Positions 26,590 to 35,903 of a stretch of 64,000 nt of DNA are shown in pieces. The stretch comes from Nitrososphaerota archaeon (GTDB lineage Archaea; Thermoproteota; Bathyarchaeia; Bathyarchaeales; Bathycorpusculaceae): assembly GCA_031274765.1 (NCBI GenBank), contig JAISPR010000010.1, positions 1 to 64,000 on the forward strand. Reading direction: 5' to 3'. Every line of letters begins with the position of its first letter. Positions within the stretch are counted from its first letter, which is position 1. The translations under genes were made by a program, and so were the position numbers. The notes beneath the pieces are model-generated. The model did not search any database and was not told where the DNA came from. It saw only the letters and a list, made by a program, of their open reading frames with translations.

Positions 26590-27235
26590 TGGCGAAACAG
26601 CTCAACTTGCCTGCACCTACTTTCGCCAAATGGGCGTTTTAGTGGCTGGGTTTAGCGTTGAGCGGGCCTACCTACAAACCAAAACCCTTCTGGGCTTACC
26701 GGTGGTTGCTCTCGAAGAAGCCCAACACACCTTTAACCCCCAAAATTATCGCGCATTTGTTGCCATATCCTACACTCAGCTAAATCACTTGCGAAGCAGA
26801 CTTGTAGTTGCCACCAAAAACAAAGGCTACCAACTTGCCACCTATCTAAGCCCTCAGGCCTCTATAGACCCCGAAGTAGAAATCGGCGAAAACTGTTTCA
26901 TTCTCGAAAACACCACTATTCAACGAGGTGCAAAAATCGGTTCAAATGTCACAATCTGGGCCGGAAGCATAATTGGACATCGCACAACAATTGCCCCTAA
27001 TTGCTTTCTTGCCATCGGGGTGGCCGTTTCAGGATTTTGTCACATAGGCGAAAACAGTTTCTTGGGTGTCAACTGTTGTCTTTCTGATGGGGTGCATATT
27101 GGACAAAACTGTATAATCGGCGCTGGCTCAGTTGTCCTAAAAGACGTTTCTGAGGGCAAAGTCTATGCCGGTAATCCTGCCAAGCCACTGCAAACCACAA
27201 CACATAACTATATCTCTGGAGCAAAAACCATTTGA
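26552..27235 (+). CDS. NeuD/PglD-like sugar O/N-acyltransferase (left-handed beta-helix)
   Basis: The ATG at 26552 lies inside the fdtA gene and starts a Rossmann-like N-domain (EKLLIIGDGETAQLACTYF) followed from about residue 105 by hexapeptide repeats: VEIGENCFILENTTI, AKIGSNVTIWAGSIIG, CHIGENSFLGVNCCL, VHIGQNCIIGAGSVVLKDV. This is the layout of PglD and NeuD acyltransferases that acetylate UDP- or CMP-linked amino sugars. The track's earlier start reads through fdtA in another frame and is not real. The stop overlaps the next start by 3-4 bp. Confidence 0.85.
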   Translation: MIGPKEKLLIIGDGETAQLACTYFRQMGVLVAGFSVERAYLQTKTLLGLPVVALEEAQHTFNPQNYRAFVAISYTQLNHLRSRLVVATKNKGYQLATYLSPQASIDPEVEIGENCFILENTTIQRGAKIGSNVTIWAGSIIGHRTTIAPNCFLAIGVAVSGFCHIGENSFLGVNCCLSDGVHIGQNCIIGAGSVVLKDVSEGKVYAGNPAKPLQTTTHNYISGAKTI

Positions 27236-28194
27236 CCCAAAAAGAAAACCCCAATGCTCTAACCCTTCTTAGATATCAAACCCAAAACAAAGCAACCTGG
27301 GACAATTTTGTTTCCACCTCCAAAAATGGAAGCTTTTTATTTTTTAGAGACTACTTAGAATACCATTCGCATCGCTTCAATGATTATTCCCTAATGTTTT
27401 ATAGCGGCAACAAACTCTTGGCTTTGTTGCCCGCCAATATTGATGGCTCCACCCTTAGTAGTCATGGGGGATTAACCTTTGGTGGCGTAATCTCTGGGTC
27501 TGGGATGAATACCTCGCTTATGCTCCAGGTTTTTTACTCGCTAACTAATCATTGTCGTCAGCAGGGTCTGGCTGAAATAGTCTACAAACCTGTGCCCTAC
27601 ATCTACCACTCTATCCCCTCTGATGAGGACCTTTATGCTCTTTTTAGCTACAAGGCATATTTGTTTGCACGTAATGTTTCCTCTGCTATCTATTTGCCAA
27701 ATGCCCCAAGTTTTGATGGTAACCGTAAAGACAACCTTAAAAAAGCTATAAAACATGGCGTGGTTGTACGTGAATCAGATGATTTTAACTCTTTTATGCG
27801 CATTGAAGAGGAAGTGCTTATTGAACGGCACGGGGTTAAACCTGTGCATTCTGTTAATGAAATAAAACTCTTAGCCAGCCGATTTCCCGATAACATCAAA
27901 TTGTTTGCCTCCTTTAGTGTTGATGGCGTTATGCTTGCAGGCGTTATAATTTATGAAAGCCGTAATGTGGCACATATGCAATATGCTGCTAATTCTGGGG
28001 CTGGCTGGAATATTGGTGCGCAAGACATAATCGAGCATTACCTCATAAAAGAGCACTACAAAGATAAACGATATTTTGACTTTGGAATCTCTACTGAGAA
28101 GCAGGGAACCCTACTAAACGTGGGTTTGATTAAGCGTAAAGAAAACTTTGGCGCAAGCGCTGTTGTGTATGACACCTACAAGCTTCCACTATAA
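27232..28194 (+). CDS. FemAB/GNAT-fold acyl- or aminoacyl-transferase
   Basis: The protein (320 residues) has two GNAT-like halves: SFLFFRDYLEYHSHRFNDYSL and GGVISGSGMN in the first, then KDNLKKAIKHGVVVRESDDF, ASFSVDGVMLAGVIIYE and the helix-rich NIGAQDIIEHYLIKEHY in the second, ending YFDFGISTEKQGTLLNVGLI. This is typical of FemAB-like proteins found in exopolysaccharide loci, which probably acylate or aminoacylate amino sugars. It uses a TTG that overlaps the stop of the NeuD-like gene (TTGA), so fdtA, neuD-like and this gene form a coupled trio. Confidence 0.78.
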   Translation: MTQKENPNALTLLRYQTQNKATWDNFVSTSKNGSFLFFRDYLEYHSHRFNDYSLMFYSGNKLLALLPANIDGSTLSSHGGLTFGGVISGSGMNTSLMLQVFYSLTNHCRQQGLAEIVYKPVPYIYHSIPSDEDLYALFSYKAYLFARNVSSAIYLPNAPSFDGNRKDNLKKAIKHGVVVRESDDFNSFMRIEEEVLIERHGVKPVHSVNEIKLLASRFPDNIKLFASFSVDGVMLAGVIIYESRNVAHMQYAANSGAGWNIGAQDIIEHYLIKEHYKDKRYFDFGISTEKQGTLLNVGLIKRKENFGASAVVYDTYKLPL

Positions 28195-28235
28195 TTGCCT
28201 GAATTATTTGATTAATTTTTAAGGTGTTTGCCTAT

Positions 28236-29873
28236 ATGAATTCTCAGATTGCACAAAATCATCAGCTGTTTAAAAAAACCGTGAAAAAAGCCATCTGTGC
28301 TCTTGATAGAGATGATTTAATTGCCGCTGTAACTTGGGCTAAGATAGCTGCCCATTTTGCGTCTATCCGACATCCTGGTATCTATGCAAACCCCGACTTA
28401 GAGAACCTGCTACTCGAAGTCGCCCACCGCATAGACCAAAACCCCCCCGATGTTAGCGGAGCTTTTTATCTAAAAGCCAAGCCTCGAAACCTTGGAAAAA
28501 TGCGGTTTCTTCATGTAATCACTGAGAGCTATGACACAGGGGGGCATTCCCCGTTTGTTTCCCGATGGATAGAAAACACCCTTGAGAACTCTGTGCACAG
28601 TATTATAACAACTGCACAAAACAGCACATTACCCCTGATTCTACAAAACGCGGTGGATAAATCCGGCGGTTGGTACTGCTCACTTATCGAGTTGTCCCCT
28701 AATTTGATGGAACAAGCCTTACTGTTACGCTTGCTATCTCGAAACTGGGCTGATGCTATTGTGCTCTTTGTTCATCCCTTTGATCCTCTCCCACTGGTCG
28801 CTTTTGGTATCCAAGGGGGACCCCCAATAATTTTATGCAACCATGCTGATCATGTGTTTTGGCTGGGAAGTGCTATAGCCGATGTTACTGTGGACTACCA
28901 TTGTTCTGCTACAAAAATAGCGATAAACCGTCGCGGCATAAGAGCCGCAAAACTTTTACCCATACCTCTCCCAAAGCCTTGCTCTGTTTCTTATAGTCTT
29001 GAGTTAAGAGCTCAGTTGGGGTTTGATGCTAAGGATGTTGTTTTGCTTACAGTCGGGCGGGCCGAAAAGTTTTATCCGTTTGGGGGGTATGATTTTCTTA
29101 ATGTTATGGTTGGTTTTCTAAAGGAGCATCCTGCGGTGAAGTTGATTGCTACCGGGCCTCGGTGTGAGGGCCGTTGGGCAAAGGCGTCGGTTATGGTGGA
29201 GGGGCGGGTTCAGGCTTTGGGCCCTGTGGAGCGGCAGGTGCTTGAGAATTATTATAGGGTGGCAGATGTATATGTGGCGGGTTTTCCCTGTGGCAGTGGA
29301 ACGGCGTTGTTGGAGGCGGTGATGCATAATCTGCCTATTGTTGGTCTACATTTAGGTGAGCTTCCACATTTGAGTCTTGAAGATGATGTGGGGTTTAATG
29401 AGTTAAGAGTTCATCAGGCTTCACTTGCGGATTTTTTGCAGTCTTTGGAGTTTGCGGTTCTAAATTGTCGTTCCAGTCAGCAAAGGGCCCAGGTAGAGGC
29501 GATTAGGCGAAATGTTGAACGTGAACACTGTGCGCCTGGCTGGAATGGTTATCTTGATGCGGTGTTGCAAGCGTTGCCCTCTCAGCATTCTGTGTATGCG
29601 CCTCAAATTTTAAATCACGAAACTGATTACACCGATGTTTATTGGGAAGCTCAAAGCGCGCAGATGCTATCAAATGAGTTGCCCCAGCATTCCCTTAATC
29701 GGCTGGTGCGTACCTATGGGCGCTATCTTTCCAAACCTGAGATTCTTGGCGCCCAAGCTGAAAATTTACGTTTAGCTTTCTTAAATATGAATAATTTCCA
29801 AAAAACCAAACAATTTATTCTGGATTTAAAAGCATTTGCTTGCTGCATTTTTTCTAATCAAAACAACAATTAA
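28236..29873 (+). CDS. Glycosyltransferase with GT4-like domain and N-terminal helical extension
   Basis: An N-terminal helical region of about 90 residues (DDLIAAVTWAKIAAHFASI) precedes a GT-B-like domain starting MRFLHVITESYDTGGHSPFVSRWI. The C-terminal half has VLLTVGRAEKFYPFGGYDFL and CGSGTALLEAVMHNLPIVGLHLG, the donor-site region. Start is set to the ATG at 28236, 8 bases after AAGGTG. Composition shifts near 29000: upstream the coding strand is balanced or C-rich, downstream clearly G/T-rich. Confidence 0.78.
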   Translation: MNSQIAQNHQLFKKTVKKAICALDRDDLIAAVTWAKIAAHFASIRHPGIYANPDLENLLLEVAHRIDQNPPDVSGAFYLKAKPRNLGKMRFLHVITESYDTGGHSPFVSRWIENTLENSVHSIITTAQNSTLPLILQNAVDKSGGWYCSLIELSPNLMEQALLLRLLSRNWADAIVLFVHPFDPLPLVAFGIQGGPPIILCNHADHVFWLGSAIADVTVDYHCSATKIAINRRGIRAAKLLPIPLPKPCSVSYSLELRAQLGFDAKDVVLLTVGRAEKFYPFGGYDFLNVMVGFLKEHPAVKLIATGPRCEGRWAKASVMVEGRVQALGPVERQVLENYYRVADVYVAGFPCGSGTALLEAVMHNLPIVGLHLGELPHLSLEDDVGFNELRVHQASLADFLQSLEFAVLNCRSSQQRAQVEAIRRNVEREHCAPGWNGYLDAVLQALPSQHSVYAPQILNHETDYTDVYWEAQSAQMLSNELPQHSLNRLVRTYGRYLSKPEILGAQAENLRLAFLNMNNFQKTKQFILDLKAFACCIFSNQNNN

Positions 29874-29894
29874 TTGCCTGAAGAGATGATTTAT

Positions 29895-30797
29895 ATGAGT
29901 CTTGTAAGTTTAACAAAAATTTCTCTCAACACCCAACAACCTCTAAAACACGCAATCGCACAATCATTAAACCTAATTAACTATACCTTTGATAAAACAA
30001 TACACAACATAGTGATTAAACCCAACCTATGCTACTACTGGGATGCTACCACCGGACAAACAACTTCCCCCTATTTCGTAAGCGCCCTCATTGATCTACT
30101 ACGCGAACAAATCCACCCAGACATCGACATCGCCATCATAGAATCCGATGCATCCGCAATGCGATGCAAATACGCCTTTAAAATGCTAGGATACACAAAA
30201 CTCGCCCAAGAAAAACAAGTACGCCTAATCAACCTCACAGAAGACAAAACCTCAAACACCACTGTTAGCTGCAACGGCAACAACTATGAATTTATGATAC
30301 CCCAAACCATAAAAGAAGCCCAACTCAAAATCAACATTGCACACATAAAATACACCATAAACCCCATCAAACTCACATGTGCACTCAAAAACATCTTTGG
30401 ATGCAACCCCATTCAAAAAAAATTCAAATACCACTCAGACCTTGGCAACGTCATAGTAGCCCTAAACAAAGCCATGCCCTTTGACCTTGCAATAATCGAT
30501 AACAACATCGCCGCAGGCATTCAACCCCGCAGAATGGGCCTAGTTATGGCAAGCCAAGACCCCGTCGCACTAGATGCTGCCGCTGCCAAAATCGCTTGGC
30601 TCACACCCTCAAAAATCCCCTACCTCAAAACAGCAGAACAAGAAGGCATAGGAAAACGTTCCTACATCATCTGCGGCGAATCCCTTGAAACCTTTAGAGC
30701 AATTTACCCCAAACCCACCTTTAACACAAAAATTAGAGGCCACCTCAAAAAAACACTACTAACCGTTGGACTAGGAAAACGCATGGGACTGGAGTGA
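29895..30797 (+). CDS. DUF362 family protein
   Basis: The sequence has the DUF362 pattern: IHNIVIKPNLCYYWDATTGQTTSP near the start, IAIIESDASAMRCKYAFKMLGY, LKINIAHIKYT, LKNIFGCNPIQKKFKYH and ASQDPVALDAAAAKIAW. It lacks the cysteine clusters that ferredoxin-fused versions carry. Biochemical function of DUF362 is not established. It lies between a glycosyltransferase and an oxidoreductase with spacing under 30 bp, so a role in sugar or lipid-carrier chemistry is a reasonable inference. Several starts are possible; I used the ATG at 29895. Confidence 0.75.
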   Translation: MSLVSLTKISLNTQQPLKHAIAQSLNLINYTFDKTIHNIVIKPNLCYYWDATTGQTTSPYFVSALIDLLREQIHPDIDIAIIESDASAMRCKYAFKMLGYTKLAQEKQVRLINLTEDKTSNTTVSCNGNNYEFMIPQTIKEAQLKINIAHIKYTINPIKLTCALKNIFGCNPIQKKFKYHSDLGNVIVALNKAMPFDLAIIDNNIAAGIQPRRMGLVMASQDPVALDAAAAKIAWLTPSKIPYLKTAEQEGIGKRSYIICGESLETFRAIYPKPTFNTKIRGHLKKTLLTVGLGKRMGLE

Positions 30798-30802
30798 ACC
30801 AT

Positions 30803-31792
30803 ATGGAAAACAACAAATTACAACTTGGACTTATCGGCGCTGGCGGCGTTGGCCAATTGCATCTAAAACACGGATTAATGCTAAAAAACGCCCAAATCAC
30901 TGCCGTTGCAGACACTGCCAAACCCGTCTTGGAGCGGGCAAAAACCCAAGGTATAAAAAACCTCTACCCCACCTACACCGAACTACTCAAAAACCCAAAA
31001 ATTGACGCAGTCATAATAGCCCTGCCCACACATCTACACCACACCTGCGCCCTCCAAGCTGCAGAAGCAGGTAAAGATATCCTTCTTGAAAAACCCATAA
31101 CCCTTACCATCAAAGAAGCAAATGACGTCATCCTGGCCGCTCAGCGCAATTCCATAAAACTCATGCTGGGCTACCCCATGCGTTTTAACAAACACTTTCT
31201 CAAACTCAAAACAGACCTAGCAGATGGCTTGATTGGCGATGTCGAAAACGTCCATGCAACCTATGTATGTGCCGGCCCCTTTGTTCACCGTGATGATGGA
31301 CACTCGCCTGCACCTGTCCCTGATTGGTGGTTCAATACACAACTAAGCGGTGGTGGAGCACTCACCGATTTGGGCTGTCACATAATCAACCTATTACGCA
31401 TGCTATTTGGCGAAATAGTTGACATCAAAGCCCAATTCGGCTACCGATATAGTATGGACTTTGAAGACTCAGCTATGTGCCTTGCACGCTTTACCTCAGG
31501 CACCCTAGCAGCTATCAATGTGGGTTGGTATGCACAACAATACCTTCTACGACTCGATGTTTTAGGAAGCGTCCAACACACCTCAATTGGTCATATGCCC
31601 CCCAAAACCCTCTCTGCCGCCTATCAAATGTTTACCCAAGGCATTTCCGAATTCAACAAACCCCACTTTGACGAACTCCAATACTTTGTAAACTGTCTCC
31701 ACACAGACCAAGAACCCTCACCCACCGGATTAGATGGCCTAAAAGACTTAGAGGTTATAGTCAAAGCTTACGAAAACAAAATAACCCTCTAG
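30803..31792 (+). CDS. Gfo/Idh/MocA family oxidoreductase (second copy)
   Basis: LGLIGAGGVGQLHLKHGLM is the nucleotide-binding loop, DILLEKPITLTIKEAN carries the EKP motif that is altered in the first copy, and SGGGALTDLGCHIINLLRMLFG has the catalytic Asp/His pair. Sequence identity to the copy at 11471 looks low, so it probably works on another substrate. GGAG precedes the ATG at 30803; it overlaps nothing but starts 5 bp after the DUF362 stop. Confidence 0.88.
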   Translation: MENNKLQLGLIGAGGVGQLHLKHGLMLKNAQITAVADTAKPVLERAKTQGIKNLYPTYTELLKNPKIDAVIIALPTHLHHTCALQAAEAGKDILLEKPITLTIKEANDVILAAQRNSIKLMLGYPMRFNKHFLKLKTDLADGLIGDVENVHATYVCAGPFVHRDDGHSPAPVPDWWFNTQLSGGGALTDLGCHIINLLRMLFGEIVDIKAQFGYRYSMDFEDSAMCLARFTSGTLAAINVGWYAQQYLLRLDVLGSVQHTSIGHMPPKTLSAAYQMFTQGISEFNKPHFDELQYFVNCLHTDQEPSPTGLDGLKDLEVIVKAYENKITL

Positions 31793-31815
31793 TACACTGT
31801 TTTGGCTGATGTAAC

Positions 31816-33537
31816 ATGGCTAAAGCTATAGAAATGGGTAAAACATCAGCAGTCGGCAGTTTCCATTTACTATTAGGCGTCGCAGGGTCAACAATTATTA
31901 TGGCTATAGGCACCATTGTTTTAGGGATGCTTCTTCCCGCTGAGGGTGTTGGACTCTATGGCATGGCCATGATTCCTGCCTCTATTATCAACTTTTTTAG
32001 AGACTGGGGTATTAACACTGCAATTACTAAACAAATTGCGGCCCTACGAGAAACTAACAAACATGCAGAAATTCATGACGTTATCGTATCCGGCGTCATT
32101 TTTGAGATAATAAGCGGCATTGTACTGTCTCTGGTTTGCTTTACCCTCGCTTGGCCCATAGCTCACATTATTAGCCCCCAAAACGCAGAAGCCCTCTCTA
32201 TTTACATCAGCATTATGTCTCTTTCAATATTTGCCGGCGCTATTGCAGCAGCCGCAGGCGGCGTCTTTGTCGGCTACGAACGCATGAAACTCAACAGCTT
32301 CACACAAATCAGCCAAGCTATCATCAAAACAGCCCTTGGACCCCTACTTATCATAATAGGCTTTGGAGTTTTAGGTGCTGTAATCGCTGCTATGGTCTCT
32401 ATACTTGCAGGCGGCACCATTGCTATACTGCTAACTTTCTATGTCTTATTTAGACCCCTGCGCAAATACAAAACCGGCAAATGCGACATAAAACAAACCC
32501 TAAAACCTATGCTAAAATACGGTCTGCCCCTAACAGCCTCAACCATTGCAACAGGCGTTCTCCCCCAAGTTTTCTCTTTTGTCATGGCCGTTTATGCCGG
32601 TACCTGGATGATGGGCAACTATTTTACTGCCGCAAACTTTTCGGTCCTGCTTACTTTTGTTTCTATACCAATTTCAACGGCTCTGTTCCCAGTTTTCGCA
32701 AAACTTCAACCCCAAAAAGAACCTCAACTTTTAAAAACCGTATTTGCCTTCTCAGTAAAATACACTGCTCTCCTTCTTGTTCCCGCAACCCTGATATTAA
32801 TCACACTTGCCACCCCCATAGTTCACACTCTTTTTCCATTAGACGGTATTTTTCAAGCCCTTTTTATCGCTGGAGCCCAACCCAAATTTCCTTTTGCTCC
32901 TCTCTTTTTAGCCCTCTCTGTAGGCGTTAATCTGTTTGTCCTCTGTGGTAATGTCAGTTTAGGAACCTTCCAAATGGGTATTGGTGAAACAACCCAAATA
33001 CTAAAACAAAGTGTTCTATCACTAGTAACCGGATTACCCCTAGCTTACTTCTTGGTGGCCTATGCCTCTTCACTGGGCGGTTCTGATGTTCAATTATCCG
33101 CAACTTATGCAGTTATAGGCGGCTTAGCCGGTTCTCTTATAGCAAGCATGCCTGGCATGATTTGGGGTCTAATTTGGAGCTGGAAAAAATATCATGTAAA
33201 AGCAGATTTTAGGGTTTCTGGAAAAATTTTTGCCTCCGCATTACTTGCATCGCTTGCATCATTTGTGGTTATTAACCTCTTGAACCTGCCCTATGTAATA
33301 ATATTAATTATAGGAGCAGCAATATTTGTCGCAGTTTATCTAACCGCGGCACCTCTTTTTGGCGCAATTAATCGTATGGATATTGAAAATCTACGGGCCA
33401 TGTTCTCAGGATTAGGTATTGTTTCCCGCCTTATCACAATGATTTTGAGTGCTATGAGTAAATTATGTCATGGCTCAACTGAACCCCAAAATTCGATTAA
33501 CCTGAGCTCCTCGGCGCTTGACAGCCAGAAACCTTAA
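31816..33537 (+). CDS. Polysaccharide/oligosaccharide flippase (Wzx/MATE-like)
   Basis: The 573-residue protein has about 14 membrane helices. The N-terminal half has LLGVAGSTIIMAIGTIVLGMLLPAEGVGLYGMA and a loop INFFRDWGINTAITKQIA, typical of polysaccharide-biosynthesis flippases (PF01943/PF13440 type). A soluble tail of about 25 residues rich in Ser ends it. It would move the finished lipid-linked glycan across the membrane, and its place at the end of the locus fits. Confidence 0.87.
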   Translation: MAKAIEMGKTSAVGSFHLLLGVAGSTIIMAIGTIVLGMLLPAEGVGLYGMAMIPASIINFFRDWGINTAITKQIAALRETNKHAEIHDVIVSGVIFEIISGIVLSLVCFTLAWPIAHIISPQNAEALSIYISIMSLSIFAGAIAAAAGGVFVGYERMKLNSFTQISQAIIKTALGPLLIIIGFGVLGAVIAAMVSILAGGTIAILLTFYVLFRPLRKYKTGKCDIKQTLKPMLKYGLPLTASTIATGVLPQVFSFVMAVYAGTWMMGNYFTAANFSVLLTFVSIPISTALFPVFAKLQPQKEPQLLKTVFAFSVKYTALLLVPATLILITLATPIVHTLFPLDGIFQALFIAGAQPKFPFAPLFLALSVGVNLFVLCGNVSLGTFQMGIGETTQILKQSVLSLVTGLPLAYFLVAYASSLGGSDVQLSATYAVIGGLAGSLIASMPGMIWGLIWSWKKYHVKADFRVSGKIFASALLASLASFVVINLLNLPYVIILIIGAAIFVAVYLTAAPLFGAINRMDIENLRAMFSGLGIVSRLITMILSAMSKLCHGSTEPQNSINLSSSALDSQKP

Positions 33538-33594
33538 AACCAGCCGCTGAGTACTAATTTTTGAACATCGTTCTTATTTTACGGTGGTTTATTT

Positions 33595-34419
33595 TTGAAG
33601 TCAATTAAACAAAATCCAACCCTAATTATCACCTGTGCCTTTTTGCTCACCGGAGGATTTTTGCTAGTATTCTCATTTTTTTCCGCACTACAAACTGTTG
33701 CCTTTGTTGGGTTAGGCCTAACATTTTGGGGCGTTATTTTTTCTTTTGCACAAAGCAAAACCTATGTTGAAGGGGACCTCCTTGACAGTAGTGCGCAAGC
33801 AACTTATTCCACCATTGATCGAATGATTATGGACCTAAAATATAACGGCCAAGGCTACTACATCCCCGCTTATCCCCGAGATGCTGCACTACCCGAATAC
33901 CTAAAGAATTTACGTGATCCCGTAGTTTTCATATCTGAAACGTTTGACGGCAATCCTTCCCTTGAGGAACTAGCCCAGGGTAAATTCATCTCTACTCAAA
34001 CCCGTGGCGTTTTTGTAACAGCTCCTGGTGCAGGTGTCATGACCCAAATTGAGCGCCAGCTACATCTTGATCTTAGTAAAGTTCCTCTTGAAGACTTAAT
34101 GGATGTACTGCCAAAAATACTCACCGAAAACCTCAATTTAGCTAAATCTGCAAACATGATCCTAACCTCAAGGGGCGTTGAATTTAGTGCCACTGGTATT
34201 CTCTATGAAAGCCTATATAACTCTGAAACCACCCCCAAAAGCCTTAGTTTGCTGGGTTGTCCTGTTGTCAGTGCTGTAGCTTGTGCACTTGCGAAAGCCT
34301 CTGGAAAAACCGTGGTTATCTCGGAACAAAAAATCCTGCCAAATCATAGTGTATTTGTGAACTATACTTTTATTGGGAGACAAAAAAATGAATTTTCCTC
34401 TAGCGATTCCCGAGATTAG
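33595..34419 (+). CDS. Archaeal membrane-anchored protein of unknown function
   Basis: Two adjacent N-terminal membrane helices (TLIITCAFLLTGGFLLVFSFF and TVAFVGLGLTFWGVIFSFA) are followed by a cytoplasmic domain of about 200 residues (PAYPRDAALPEYLKNLRDPV... VFISE). I recognise this as a type of conserved archaeal membrane protein without known function, not as an enzyme. A TTG start follows GGTGG. It overlaps a small membrane gene by 32 bp and the pair follows the flippase. Confidence 0.65.
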   Translation: MKSIKQNPTLIITCAFLLTGGFLLVFSFFSALQTVAFVGLGLTFWGVIFSFAQSKTYVEGDLLDSSAQATYSTIDRMIMDLKYNGQGYYIPAYPRDAALPEYLKNLRDPVVFISETFDGNPSLEELAQGKFISTQTRGVFVTAPGAGVMTQIERQLHLDLSKVPLEDLMDVLPKILTENLNLAKSANMILTSRGVEFSATGILYESLYNSETTPKSLSLLGCPVVSAVACALAKASGKTVVISEQKILPNHSVFVNYTFIGRQKNEFSSSDSRD

Positions 34420-34588
34420 TCTTTGGCTTGCGGTAACCGCTATTATTTTGCTGATTACCTCTGAGGCTATCCCTTCTGTGTTTGCCGCTAAAATTCCTCT
34501 TAATCGGTTTTTATTGCGTATACTTGCCATAGGTTGCGGTTTAGGTTTTATGTTTACTGTGATTATGCGTTTTGCCGGTTTAGCATAG
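34388..34588 (+). CDS. Small two-helix membrane protein
   Basis: The ATG at 34388 follows GGGAGA and lies within the end of the preceding gene. The 66 residues form two hydrophobic helices (ISLWLAVTAIILLITSEAI and LLRILAIGCGLGFMFTVIM) separated by a short basic loop. Overlap with the upstream membrane-protein gene suggests the two act together. Family not recognised. Confidence 0.6.
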   Translation: MNFPLAIPEISLWLAVTAIILLITSEAIPSVFAAKIPLNRFLLRILAIGCGLGFMFTVIMRFAGLA

Positions 34589-34979
34589 CTTTTGAGTTTT
34601 TATTTTTTTATGTTATGTATTAAGTTTGAATTATCAAAAATTAAGACAAATATATTTTTTTAACCTATGCACAAAACCTGAGATGTGAAAAGAATTCGAC
34701 CTAAAAGACTCCGAAATTTTTCTTCCCAAAATAATTGTTTATGATGAAAATCTATTTTAAATAAACGGTTTTCTTGGAAAATTATATCAAAAATAATTTA
34801 TAATAAAAAACTGAAAAATCCACATAGCTTTGTGTCTGTCAGTTTTTCTGCAACTTTTGTTGTATCTGACATACACCTAAACTTCACTCTAATTCTTAAT
34901 TGATGGCTAATCCTTAATAGACAAATATTGATTTCCCTATTAATGATGGAGGCCTTTTTGGCTGTTTGCTGTTGGACAC
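34589..34979. other. A/T-rich intergenic DNA
   Basis: Begins with T-rich runs (GTTTTTATTTTTTTATG) that could end transcription of the preceding pair. A GGAGG at about 34948 lies 30 bp before the next start, too far to be its ribosome site with the chosen ATG. No gene is seen. Confidence 0.5.
34590..34610 (+). terminator. Possible oligo-T terminator
   Basis: Two T-runs (TTTTTATTTTTTT) directly after the stop of the small membrane gene match the oligo-U signal archaeal polymerase uses to stop. Confidence 0.35.
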
Positions 34980-35633
34980 ATGGCTCTTGCTTATCTTCTG
35001 GGTAAGGGCGCATCAAAGGTGTTGCGTACAAAAATCAACATCCCCCTACTGCTAGTTTTATCCATACTGCCAGATATTGATCTCGTTTTTGAGGTTTTAT
35101 TTCGGTTCCCGATTCATCGGGGTCCAACACACTCGATTGTTATGGCTTTGATGGTTTTTATTCCGTTTTTTATTTATTATCGCAAAAAGAGTGTGCCATA
35201 TTTTTTAGGGTTTATTTCTCATTTCTTAATTGGTGATTTTATTGTCGGAGGCCAATTGATGTTATTGTGGCCTCTTTCTTTTTCACAGTTTGGGTTGCAT
35301 GAGTTGGGTTTTTTGTTTATAGACATTTATAGTCCAGTAAATGTTGCTTTAGAATTAAGTTTGTTTCTCATAGGTCTGGTGGTGTTAATTGTATCGCGTG
35401 ATTGGCGTGTCTTTTTTGGGGGGGATTTATCTAATTTTGTGCTTATTATTCCTTTGACCACTGTTCTTTTGCCAAGTACCATTGGGTATCCTTTTACTAA
35501 TTCTTTGTTTTTGGTTGAGCCTTTGTTGGCATTGGCACATATTTTTTATTTGGTACTTTTTAGTTTTGCAGTTGTTGTTGCGTTGTGTTCTTTTTTTAGG
35601 AAGAAAAATAAGCGATGCTCTACAAATATGTAG
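34980..35633 (+). CDS. Membrane-bound metal-dependent hydrolase (YdjM/DUF457-like)
   Basis: The family motifs are visible: LSILPDIDLVF, FRFPIHRGPTHSIVMALMV and FLGFISHFLIGDFIVGG, which carry the conserved His and Asp residues, embedded in about six membrane helices. Such proteins are often annotated as LexA-regulated membrane hydrolases; the reaction is unknown. The N-terminus may be slightly longer than the ATG because the family usually has a GH motif before it (GH is encoded just upstream). A MITE begins 14 bp after the stop. Confidence 0.75.
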   Translation: MALAYLLGKGASKVLRTKINIPLLLVLSILPDIDLVFEVLFRFPIHRGPTHSIVMALMVFIPFFIYYRKKSVPYFLGFISHFLIGDFIVGGQLMLLWPLSFSQFGLHELGFLFIDIYSPVNVALELSLFLIGLVVLIVSRDWRVFFGGDLSNFVLIIPLTTVLLPSTIGYPFTNSLFLVEPLLALAHIFYLVLFSFAVVVALCSFFRKKNKRCSTNM

Positions 35634-35646
35634 GCAGTAAACATCT

Positions 35647-35746
35647 GGGCAACCTCCAAAAACCTACATTTTTCCAAAAAGCACTTGCTGAAAACGGTGT
35701 AACTATGTTGTTTGGTTTTCTGAAATGGAGTTTTCGGAGGTTACCT
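35647..35746 (-). repeat. MITE-3 copy a (100 bp)
   Basis: Ends are GGGCAACCTCCAAAAACC and TTTTCGGAGGTTACCT, imperfect inverted repeats. The reverse complement matches the copy at 42725 over its full length, including the internal CATTTCAGAAAACCAAACAAC. Confidence 0.8.
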
Positions 35747-35903
35747 TGAGTTGGTTGTCCACAAAACGTGTTATCCCTGGCTAAGTTTTACAGCATACAA
35801 AACGTGATTGCTAAATGACCGGTATAACAGATGCGGATATGATTGGTGGATGAACCTCTAAGATGCGTATAGTAATAAGGTTCCATCAAAACAGGCGGGT
35901 AAG

